From positions 1 to 12,549 of the forward strand of contig URGH01000069.1 in NCBI GenBank assembly GCA_900547305.1: DNA of 12,549 nt. The letters are read 5' to 3'. The notes beneath the pieces were generated by a model. The model had not been told where the DNA came from. It ran no database searches and saw only the letters and a list, made by a program, of their open reading frames with translations. Origin of the DNA: an uncultured Oscillospiraceae bacterium. Its GTDB lineage: Bacteria; Bacillota; Clostridia; Oscillospirales; Acutalibacteraceae. The position numbers were made by a program, and so were the translations under genes. Below, one piece after another: positions 7,081 through 12,549 of the stretch. The stretch's first letter is position 1; every line of letters begins with the position of its first letter.

Positions 7081-8596
7081 GCATAATTTCTTTCGGCGGT
7101 GCGTCGCCGCCTACGGTAAGCGTACAGGCAACATCGGCTTTAACGTTAATTGTATAATCGGTTGTATAGCCCGATTCCGCCTTTACCGTAAGCACCACGG
7201 TGTTATCGCCTTTTTTAAGACTGAACGACTTCGCCCCCGCGTATGACGCGCCTGACGGCACGGTATAGGCAATATTCGTATCCCCCGAAACTCTTAAATC
7301 GTATTCATATCTGAATTCCGTCATAGAGTAGGAGGGTGTAAGCCCCGCAACCGAAAGCGAGCTGAAATAATAGTTGTTGCGAAGATTGTTTTGCTTAGGC
7401 AAAACGGTGGCGGCGCCGGTATTTTTATACACGGGAATCGAAAAGCTCACCACGGCTGATTTATCCCCCGTATACGCGGATGAAAGTATTTTACCCTTGG
7501 AAGAAGCGTCATGTACCGCGCCCGCATATTCATGCCATATTGAGTTCGGATTTTTAATATTGAAATCCATATAGTAATATGTATTCTGACCGACTTTTAT
7601 GTATCCGTCGCTGCAAAATTCCGCGCCGCCTATAATCGCCTTTTCGGGCGAATTCCAGCCGTGTTCCTTGGCGTATGTCAGCGCTCCTTTAATTTTTGCC
7701 GCTGTGCTGTTTCCCGTTGCGTTTATATTAAAATAATTGTAATACCCCTCATAGCCCGGATATTTGCCCGATATAAAGGGTGAATTCCCGTTGTTTTTGC
7801 CTATTTCCTGCAATATTTTTGAGGCCATAACATATGGGCTGTAAGAGGTCTCCTTTGCCGCTTTCATAATGTAGGATACATATTTGTCGGTATCGAGAAA
7901 TGTTCCCTTTACTATTTTGCGGACTCCCGCCTCGTTTTGCTTTGTCGGGTCGTAGCCCTGCAGCATAAAGGTAAACACCGTATCCGTGCTTAAAAAGTTG
8001 CGCGGGTCCATATAATATTTTATTACCTCGCGCGAAGCGACATTCCAATCGGTATCGTGCATTACCCATTGATTTTTGCCGTAATCGTAAGCGCCGGGAC
8101 CCATTGAAAGCCACGATTCATACGAGGTTCTTATAAGCTTTCTTGAAATTTCAAGCTGTACCGCCTCGTCAAGGGTTAAATTTACATTATCCGCGTGGAA
8201 CTGCCAGTTCGGGTAAACCGCATGCAGCGCCTTCAAAGCGCTGTGATAGCTCGACGGGAACGCTTTAAGCTGCTCCTCAAAGTCTTTATCGGCAGTCTGT
8301 TCAATTATCTGCACATATTCGGCATATATATATCCCGTAACGCCGTTATACGTTACATAATACCATAAATCGCCGTCGGGATCCCGCTTTTCCCCGTTTA
8401 CGGTTACCGTAGCATATGATATGTCTCTCATAATTATTTCGCTTTGGGTTCCCGCGTCCCTTCTCATTCGAACGCCCGTTGCGTTGACATATCCGATCCT
8501 CGCCGCAGCCGCGGTTACAATCACGCAGCCGAACGCCGTTATTATAAGTATTACAAGCGACAAAACTATACATGAAAATCTGCGCAATCCGTTCAT
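6890..8596 (-). CDS. Secreted SH3-glucosaminidase with C-terminal type I dockerin
   Basis: This 568-residue putative peptidoglycan hydrolase has a signal peptide at 1-31; a bacterial SH3 domain at about 33-98; a glucosaminidase (PF01832 / GH73-like) region at about 115-365; a cadherin-like beta-sandwich at about 408-487; and a dockerin at 506-568. In the enzyme region, ASKILQEIG (258-266) places Glu264 as the likely catalytic acid, followed by the conserved HPGYEGYYNFFNI-like stretch, here YPGYEGYYNYFNI (279-291). The dockerin has two calcium loops, DTNGDSKIDIMD (508-519) and DTNRDGVIDIMD (542-553), each followed by LANIKRHL. The dockerin implies docking to a cohesin, and the next gene, 13 bp downstream, encodes one. 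A strong AAAGGAG precedes the ATG. Its job is probably wall remodelling at the cell surface; activity and substrate are inferred. Confidence 0.9.
   Translation of the reverse strand: MNGLRRFSCIVLSLVILIITAFGCVIVTAAAARIGYVNATGVRMRRDAGTQSEIIMRDISYATVTVNGEKRDPDGDLWYYVTYNGVTGYIYAEYVQIIEQTADKDFEEQLKAFPSSYHSALKALHAVYPNWQFHADNVNLTLDEAVQLEISRKLIRTSYESWLSMGPGAYDYGKNQWVMHDTDWNVASREVIKYYMDPRNFLSTDTVFTFMLQGYDPTKQNEAGVRKIVKGTFLDTDKYVSYIMKAAKETSYSPYVMASKILQEIGKNNGNSPFISGKYPGYEGYYNYFNINATGNSTAAKIKGALTYAKEHGWNSPEKAIIGGAEFCSDGYIKVGQNTYYYMDFNIKNPNSIWHEYAGAVHDASSKGKILSSAYTGDKSAVVSFSIPVYKNTGAATVLPKQNNLRNNYYFSSLSVAGLTPSYSMTEFRYEYDLRVSGDTNIAYTVPSGASYAGAKSFSLKKGDNTVVLTVKAESGYTTDYTINVKADVACTLTVGGDAPPKEIMRGDTNGDSKIDIMDLANIKRHLLGVITLKGTDLIGADTNRDGVIDIMDLANIKRHLMGVITLT
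6897..7079 (-). repeat. Tandem 102-bp duplication encoding the two dockerin halves
   Basis: The DNA of the two dockerin repeats aligns at an offset of exactly 102 bp (34 codons). The core 6917-6953 matches 7019-7055 at 35 of 37 bases, and similarity continues at lower level on both sides (for example GTTTGTATC at 6965-6973 and 7067-7075). Dockerins always contain two repeats, but nucleotide identity this high suggests recent duplication or gene conversion. Confidence 0.85.
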
Positions 8597-8636
8597 GGTT
8601 TACTCCTTTCTGAGCATACTGCGTATATACTCTTCT

Positions 8637-8665
8637 ATTATATATTTTCCGACATGTTCTGTCAA
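8637..8665 (-). promoter_or_regulatory. Consensus sigma-A promoter for the leftward surface-protein operon
   Basis: Reading leftward, a perfect -35 TTGACA (complement of 8660-8665) is separated by 17 bp from a perfect -10 TATAAT (complement of 8637-8642). Transcription would start near 8630, giving a leader of about 30-35 nt before the glucosaminidase ATG, with AAAGGAG in it. Confidence 0.8.
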
Positions 8666-8683
8666 TATTTTCAGACGTAAAAA

Positions 8684-8720
8684 TGTTAAAAAGCTGTTAA
8701 ACTTGTTCAAATTTTGTTCA
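8684..8720. promoter_or_regulatory. Four direct repeats resembling a PhoP/Pho box
   Basis: On the + strand there is TGTTAA at 8684 and 8695, then TGTTCA at 8704 and 8715. Read on the - strand this is TGAACA-N5-TGAACA-N3-TTAACA-N5-TTAACA. The TTAACA pair with 5-bp spacing and 11-bp period matches the PhoP box described for Bacillus. It lies between the two divergent promoters, next to a polyphosphate polymerase gene. Binding is inferred. Confidence 0.45.
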
Positions 8721-8742
8721 TAACTGCATGAAATTACTTGCC

Positions 8743-8748
8743 TATACT
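8743..8748 (+). promoter_or_regulatory. Candidate -10 element for the polyphosphate polymerase operon
   Basis: TATACT lies 27 bp before the chosen ATG at 8776. No good -35 sits at the right distance (8720-8725 reads ATAACT), as expected for an activator-dependent promoter using the repeats just upstream. A six-base match alone is weak evidence. Confidence 0.3.
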
Positions 8749-8775
8749 GAAATCAATGAGAAAGGGGCGATGAAA

Positions 8776-9510
8776 ATGTTTCAAACAGTATTCAAGCGCT
8801 ACGAAAAGAAGTATATTATAGACGGCGGGCAGTATGAGGAGGTTAAAAATTACCTGACCTACAACGCCGTGCCGGACGAATACGGCAAAAGCCGCGTTTG
8901 CAGCCTTTATTACGATACACCCGATAACAGGCTGATACGCGCGTCGCTTGATAAGCCGATATATAAGGAAAAGTTGCGGCTGCGCAGCTACGGAGTGCCG
9001 ACTGCCGGTAAGCCCTGCTTTTTAGAGCTTAAAAAGAAATACAATGGCATTGTTTTTAAAAGAAGAATAAGCGCGCCGTATAAAGATATTAAAAGCTATA
9101 TGGCGGGAGAAGACAGCGGAATTGAAAACAGTCAGATTTTAAAGGAAATTGATTATTTCAAACGATTTTACGGGGATTTAAAACCCGCCACGGATATTTT
9201 TTACGACCGCGAGGCGTTTTATGACCGAACAAACCGAGAAGTGCGCTTAACCTTTGACAGCAACATTTTGGCGCGCGGCTGGGATTTAGACCTTGAAAAC
9301 GGCATTTACGGCGAACGGGTGCTCGAAAACGGGCTGTATATTTTAGAAGTAAAAACCGCAGGCGCTATGCCTATGTGGATTGCGGAAATGCTTAACGAAT
9401 TTAAAATTTACCCAACATCCTTTTCAAAATACGGCACGGCGTATAAAAACGGGCTGCTGACGCGTGAAAACAAAAAAATAATAACATTTGGAGGCGAATA
9501 CTGTGCTTGA
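8776..9510 (+). CDS. VTC-domain polyphosphate polymerase
   Basis: This 244-residue soluble protein of the VTC domain family (PF09359) would make inorganic polyphosphate from nucleotide triphosphate, as yeast Vtc4 does. The tunnel-fold signature is visible as alternating basic and acidic residues: FKRYEKKY (6-13), SLYYDT (43-48), KEKLRLR (64-70), LELKKK (83-88), KRRIS (95-99), YDREAFY (143-149), RLTF (157-160), LEVKT (190-194) and SKYG (217-220). The ATG at 8776 is preferred over ATGs at 8770 and 8728 because GAAAGGGG (8760-8767) lies 8 bp before it, and family proteins typically begin MFQxVFKRYEKKY. There is no SPX or membrane domain; membrane association is presumably supplied by the overlapping DUF4956 gene. 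Polymerase activity in bacterial members is a family inference. Confidence 0.9.
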   Translation: MFQTVFKRYEKKYIIDGGQYEEVKNYLTYNAVPDEYGKSRVCSLYYDTPDNRLIRASLDKPIYKEKLRLRSYGVPTAGKPCFLELKKKYNGIVFKRRISAPYKDIKSYMAGEDSGIENSQILKEIDYFKRFYGDLKPATDIFYDREAFYDRTNREVRLTFDSNILARGWDLDLENGIYGERVLENGLYILEVKTAGAMPMWIAEMLNEFKIYPTSFSKYGTAYKNGLLTRENKKIITFGGEYCA

Positions 9511-10180
9511 CAGTATATTTTCAACAGTAATAACAAACGGAATAACCCCGGGGGCTTTCGCGGCGTGTACCGTGGTATCATTGCTTGCGGGACCGGCGCT
9601 CTCGCTCAGCCATATGTTTAAAAACAGCTGCTCAAAAAGTTTTGCTATTGCGGTGGCGCTGCTGCCCTTTACGGTGCAGGCGGTAATAATGCTTGTAAAC
9701 GGAAACCTCGGCACGGGCGTAGCGGTTGCGGGCGCGTTTTCACTGGTGCGTTTTCGCTCATCCCCCGGCAGCGCAAAGGAAATTATCGGCGTTTTCACGG
9801 CAATGGCGGCGGGGCTTGCCTGCGGCGTGGGTTATATAGGCGTAGCAATAATTTTCGTAGCCTTAATTTGCGGTGCTAATATTATTTACACCATGAGCCG
9901 CTTCGGCGAGCAGCCCGATAATGTGCGTGAGCTTAAGGTAACCATACCCGAAGACCTTAATTTCACCGGCGTGTTTGACGATATTTTTGAAAAGCTTACG
10001 GTATCACACAAGCTGCGCCGTGTTAAAACCTCGAACATGGGCAGTCTTTACCAATTAACCTACACCTTAGAACTTAAAAACCCCGAATGTGAAAAAGAAC
10101 TTATTGACGAAATGCGGTGCAGAAATGGCAACCTTGATATTGTGAGCAACTGCCGCGCCACCGTTACAGAGGAGCTGTGA
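9503..10180 (+). CDS. DUF4956 membrane protein, partner of the polyphosphate polymerase
   Basis: This 225-residue protein has about four membrane segments in its first 135 residues (about 17-37, 46-66, 69-84 and 95-130) and a soluble C-terminal domain at 140-225. The block AGAFSLVRFRSSPGSAKEI (76-94) is the hallmark of DUF4956. The start is GTG at 9503: GGAGG at 9490-9494 is 8 bp upstream, and the product then begins MLDSIFS as in relatives. A TTG further upstream lacks a ribosome site. The gene overlaps the polymerase gene by 8 bp, which implies translational coupling and probably a complex. No biochemical role is established; it may anchor the polymerase or pass polyphosphate across the membrane, as the small membrane subunits of yeast VTC are thought to. 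Confidence 0.88.
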   Translation: MLDSIFSTVITNGITPGAFAACTVVSLLAGPALSLSHMFKNSCSKSFAIAVALLPFTVQAVIMLVNGNLGTGVAVAGAFSLVRFRSSPGSAKEIIGVFTAMAAGLACGVGYIGVAIIFVALICGANIIYTMSRFGEQPDNVRELKVTIPEDLNFTGVFDDIFEKLTVSHKLRRVKTSNMGSLYQLTYTLELKNPECEKELIDEMRCRNGNLDIVSNCRATVTEEL

Positions 10181-10186
10181 TGTCTT

Positions 10187-12148
10187 ATGAAAAAAACAGT
10201 TATACCTGTTTTGATTTTATGCGCCTGTCTGCTGCTTTCCTCCTGCGGAAAGAAAGATACGGCAAGCGGAACGAATAATATAAATAATATGTCAGCGGTG
10301 ACCGAAATTTCCACCGACGATATGGATTTTGAATTTTCAAATAAGGATACGACCTACGATTACGACGAATCGGAGGCAACAATTATAAAGGACAGCGAAA
10401 AGGCGGTTAAAATAACCGCCGAGGGCACTTATGTTGTAAGCGGCGAGCACGAGAGCATTACCGTATCCGCTCCCGATACCGCAAAGGTGCGTATAATTTT
10501 GAAAAACGCGACCGTTTCCAATACTTCGGGACCCGCGATTTATATAGAATCGGCAGATAAGGTATTTATAACCGCCTGCAAGGGCACAACCAACACCCTA
10601 TCGGACGGCACTTCGTACACGGGCGATTTTAAGGATACCAACATTGACGGCGCAATATTCAGCAAAACAGACCTGACCATAAACGGCGAGGGCACGCTTA
10701 ATATCACGGGCAACTACAAGTGCGGCGCTGTTTCAAAGGACGACCTTATAATATGCGGGCTGAACATTACAGTTAAAAGCACAGGCTGCTCGCTTGAGGG
10801 CAAGGATTGCGTAAAGATTAAAGACGCGGCGATAACCGTATCCTCGGGCGGGGACGGAATACGCTCCACCAATACCGAAAAGGCAAATAAAGGCTTTGTG
10901 TATATTGAAACGGGGAATATAGATATAACCTCGGGCAACGACGGCATACAGGCGGCAACCGTTTTAAAAGCGGCTAACGGAAGCATTAAAATAACCGCGG
11001 GCGGGGGAGCGACCGCTGCAAAACAAAGCACAGGCGGCAGAAATATGCCGGGCTTCGGCGGCAGCACCCAAACCACCGACGACGAGGAAAGCACCAAGGG
11101 CTTAAAGGCGGGCTCACTTATAGTAATTGACGAGGGCAGCTTTGAAGTAAGCTCAAAGGACGATTCCTTCCATTCAAACGGCGATATTGAAATTAACGGC
11201 GGCAGCTTTACCGCCGCCACGGGGGACGACGGCTTCCATGCCGACAGCAACCTTATTATAAACGGCGGCAGCATAACCGTAAGCCGCTCATATGAGGGTT
11301 TAGAGGGTCAAAATGTAACGATAACGGGCGGCAATATTGATATAACCGCGAGCGACGACGGAATCAACGCCGCAAGCCCGTCGGCCTCGGGTTCATCAAC
11401 AGACAGAAGACCCTGCAACAGCGATTCAAACTCACTTATTACAATCAGCGGCGGGTATATACTTGTTAACGCCTCGGGCGACGGAATCGATTCAAACGGA
11501 AACATTGTAATAAGCGGCGGTACGGTGCTTGTAAGCGGACCGACCGATAACGGAAACGGCGCGTTTGATTACAACGGCGAGGCGACCGTCAGCGGCGGCA
11601 CGGTAATACTTTGCGGCAGCTCGGGTATGGCGCAGGGCTTTTCGGATAAATCGGAGCAGGCATCATTTATGTATACGCTTGACAGCAACGCGTCAGCGGG
11701 CAGCAGCGTTGCTCTGACTGATGAAAAGGGCAATGTTATAGCCTCGTTTATTCCCGCAAAGCAGTATAACAATATAGTAATAACCTCTCCCTCGCTTAAA
11801 AACGGCGGCAACTATAAGTTAGCCATAGGCGGCACGGTATCGGGAGCGGATAAAAACGGCTGTGCCTCTTCGGGCAGCGTTTCCTCCGCTGCGCAGACCC
11901 TTGATATTAAGCTGACAGGTATTACCACCACTTTCGGCAATGGCGGAATGTCAGGCGGTAATATGGGCGGCGGAAATAAAGGCGGCGGCTTCGGCGGAGG
12001 TCAGGCGCCCGATACAAACGGCAGCGCACCCGAAAAACCCGACGGCGATAACAGCGGAACCCCGCCCGAAAAGCCGGATGGCAATAACGACAGCATGGGC
12101 GGCGGAACTCCGCCCGAAAAACCGAACGGTCAGATGAGCAATTTTTAA
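10187..12148 (+). CDS. Cthe_2159-type carbohydrate-binding beta-helix lipoprotein
   Basis: This is a 653-residue predicted lipoprotein: basic start, hydrophobic core and lipobox LSSC with Cys20 as the lipid site. An acidic linker (to about 60) leads into a parallel beta-helix from about 75 to 480, made of short strands separated by repeated Asp-Gly turns: GGDGIRS (221-227), GNDGIQA (250-256), KDDSFHS (324-330), GDDGFHA (346-352), SDDGINA (389-395) and SGDGIDS (430-436). These match the carbohydrate-binding PF14262 family, whose founder Cthe_2159 binds acidic polysaccharide and calcium. The Asp ladder probably binds calcium. The tail is Gly/Met-rich (584-605) with three PEKP[D/N]G repeats. An AGAGGAG site at 10168-10174 lies in the end of the preceding gene, with a 6-bp gap. 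A surface ligand is implied, but its identity is unknown. Confidence 0.85.
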   Translation: MKKTVIPVLILCACLLLSSCGKKDTASGTNNINNMSAVTEISTDDMDFEFSNKDTTYDYDESEATIIKDSEKAVKITAEGTYVVSGEHESITVSAPDTAKVRIILKNATVSNTSGPAIYIESADKVFITACKGTTNTLSDGTSYTGDFKDTNIDGAIFSKTDLTINGEGTLNITGNYKCGAVSKDDLIICGLNITVKSTGCSLEGKDCVKIKDAAITVSSGGDGIRSTNTEKANKGFVYIETGNIDITSGNDGIQAATVLKAANGSIKITAGGGATAAKQSTGGRNMPGFGGSTQTTDDEESTKGLKAGSLIVIDEGSFEVSSKDDSFHSNGDIEINGGSFTAATGDDGFHADSNLIINGGSITVSRSYEGLEGQNVTITGGNIDITASDDGINAASPSASGSSTDRRPCNSDSNSLITISGGYILVNASGDGIDSNGNIVISGGTVLVSGPTDNGNGAFDYNGEATVSGGTVILCGSSGMAQGFSDKSEQASFMYTLDSNASAGSSVALTDEKGNVIASFIPAKQYNNIVITSPSLKNGGNYKLAIGGTVSGADKNGCASSGSVSSAAQTLDIKLTGITTTFGNGGMSGGNMGGGNKGGGFGGGQAPDTNGSAPEKPDGDNSGTPPEKPDGNNDSMGGGTPPEKPNGQMSNF

Positions 12149-12167
12149 ATGCGTTCCGTTAAAACGC

Positions 12168-12208
12168 AAAAACGCGACAGCAACCGTAAGGAAGCTGTCG
12201 CGTTTTTT
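12168..12208. terminator. Bidirectional Rho-independent terminator
   Basis: AAAAACGCGACAGC (12168-12181) pairs fully with GCTGTCGCGTTTTT (12194-12207) around a 12-nt loop, with a T run on the right and an A run on the left. It ends the polyphosphate polymerase operon 19 bp after its last stop. It would also stop leftward transcription from the barstar-like gene. Confidence 0.9.
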
Positions 12209-12259
12209 GTACGAATTTTGGATATGTCTACGAACCGTCGCATCATTTAAAAGCCGATT

Positions 12260-12542
12260 TTATGATATGACTTTATATGTAAAGTTCGGAGTTTCATTAT
12301 GAACATCATCAAAAACCTCTAACATCAATTTACACTCATCCCGCAATTCTCTTTTCATGGAATAAAATCCGTAAAGTTCTACCAAAAAATTCTCACGTTC
12401 ATAAAATAGACCGTCCAAACAATCCCAAAGAGCGTCCCAATTTTCTCCGTAATATTCCGGCAGTCCGAATTTTTCTTTAGGCTGACAAGAGCCGAACTCA
12501 TCACGCCTACAAACAATAATTTTTTGCCTTTTCTTGCCTCAT
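12260..12542 (-). CDS. Barstar-family ribonuclease inhibitor, 5' end broken or out of frame
   Basis: Reading leftward, an open frame ends in TAA at 12260-12262. It encodes a barstar core, EYYGENWDALWDCLDG, followed by helix and strand residues ending NFTYKVIS. The Tyr, Gly, Asn, Asp, Trp and Asp used by barstar to contact barnase are all present in this motif. Barstars are small cytosolic inhibitors, usually of secreted ribonucleases. The frame has no usual start: an in-frame TGA lies at 12539-12541, and the only good ATG (12540-12542) is in another frame. One base fewer in the A6 run (complement of 12520-12525) would join that ATG to the barstar frame, starting MRQEKAKIIV. So this is a frameshifted gene, a sequencing error, or a gene whose true start I misjudge. 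No ribonuclease gene is visible in the window. Confidence 0.7.
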
Positions 12543-12549
12543 CACTTGT

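Noticed and set aside
5350..8596. Part of a classical cellulosome gene cluster
   Set aside because: There is only one cohesin, no cellulose-binding module and no plant-polysaccharide hydrolase in the leftward run; the enzyme looks like a wall glucosaminidase.
8684..8720. Short CRISPR-like array
   Set aside because: The repeats are only 6 bp with 3-5 bp spacing, typical of a regulator site, and no cas gene is present.
8728..8775. Longer start for the polyphosphate polymerase
   Set aside because: The extra 16 residues lack a ribosome site and overlap the candidate -10; GAAAGGGG and family alignment both favour the ATG at 8776.
9488..9502. TTG start for the DUF4956 protein
   Set aside because: The GGAGG ribosome site lies inside this extension and is correctly spaced for the GTG at 9503.
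10714..11274. 186-codon open frame on the - strand inside the beta-helix lipoprotein gene
   Set aside because: It is antisense to a clear repeat protein; the periodic Asp-Gly codons keep the opposite frame open.
11995..12145. Repetitive Gly/Pro tail as a separate gene or a sortase-type anchor
   Set aside because: It is in frame with the lipoprotein, has no LPXTG motif or terminal membrane helix, and ends at a normal stop before the terminator.

Overview
The window looks like a chromosomal stretch of an anaerobic, Gram-positive member of the Clostridia, probably a gut Oscillospirales/Ruminococcaceae-type bacterium. The signs are a flavodiiron oxygen or NO reductase, a dockerin and a cohesin, a VTC-type polyphosphate polymerase beside a DUF4956 protein, a Cthe_2159-type beta-helix lipoprotein, strong Shine-Dalgarno sites, and a dispersed palindromic element of a kind I recall from gut Clostridia. 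The taxon is an inference; no rRNA is present.

Left edge (1-1330, + strand): the 3' part of a tRNA-like structure, then a small integral membrane protein (small multidrug export / COG2426 family), a C39-like papain-fold protein and a possible 29-residue micro-ORF. A 178-bp palindromic repeat fills the space between these genes and the converging leftward genes.

Centre (1331-8596, - strand): five tightly spaced leftward genes read in the order SH3/glucosaminidase/dockerin protein, membrane-anchored cohesin protein, flavodiiron protein, trkA, trkH. Gaps are 6-24 bp, and a near-perfect sigma-A promoter lies just upstream of the first gene, so they are plausibly one transcript. The first two form a self-contained cohesin-dockerin pair: a secreted peptidoglycan hydrolase with a C-terminal dockerin, and a receptor with an N-terminal cohesin held in the membrane by one C-terminal helix. 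The two interacting modules abut across the gene junction inside one AT-rich island (about 34% G+C by hand count) whose dockerin-side edge coincides with the start of that module.

Right (8776-12148, + strand): a divergent operon of a soluble VTC-type polyphosphate polymerase, a four-helix DUF4956 membrane protein that overlaps it by 8 bp, and a large carbohydrate-binding beta-helix lipoprotein. It ends in a strong, probably bidirectional terminator. The divergent control region holds four direct repeats arranged like PhoP boxes, which suggests phosphate control of the polyphosphate operon. The right edge carries the C-terminal part of a leftward barstar-family gene whose 5' end is out of frame.

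The most interesting points are the dedicated two-gene cohesin-dockerin wall-hydrolase system with its apparent cassette exchange, and the polymerase/DUF4956/beta-helix lipoprotein operon with candidate phosphate-responsive control.
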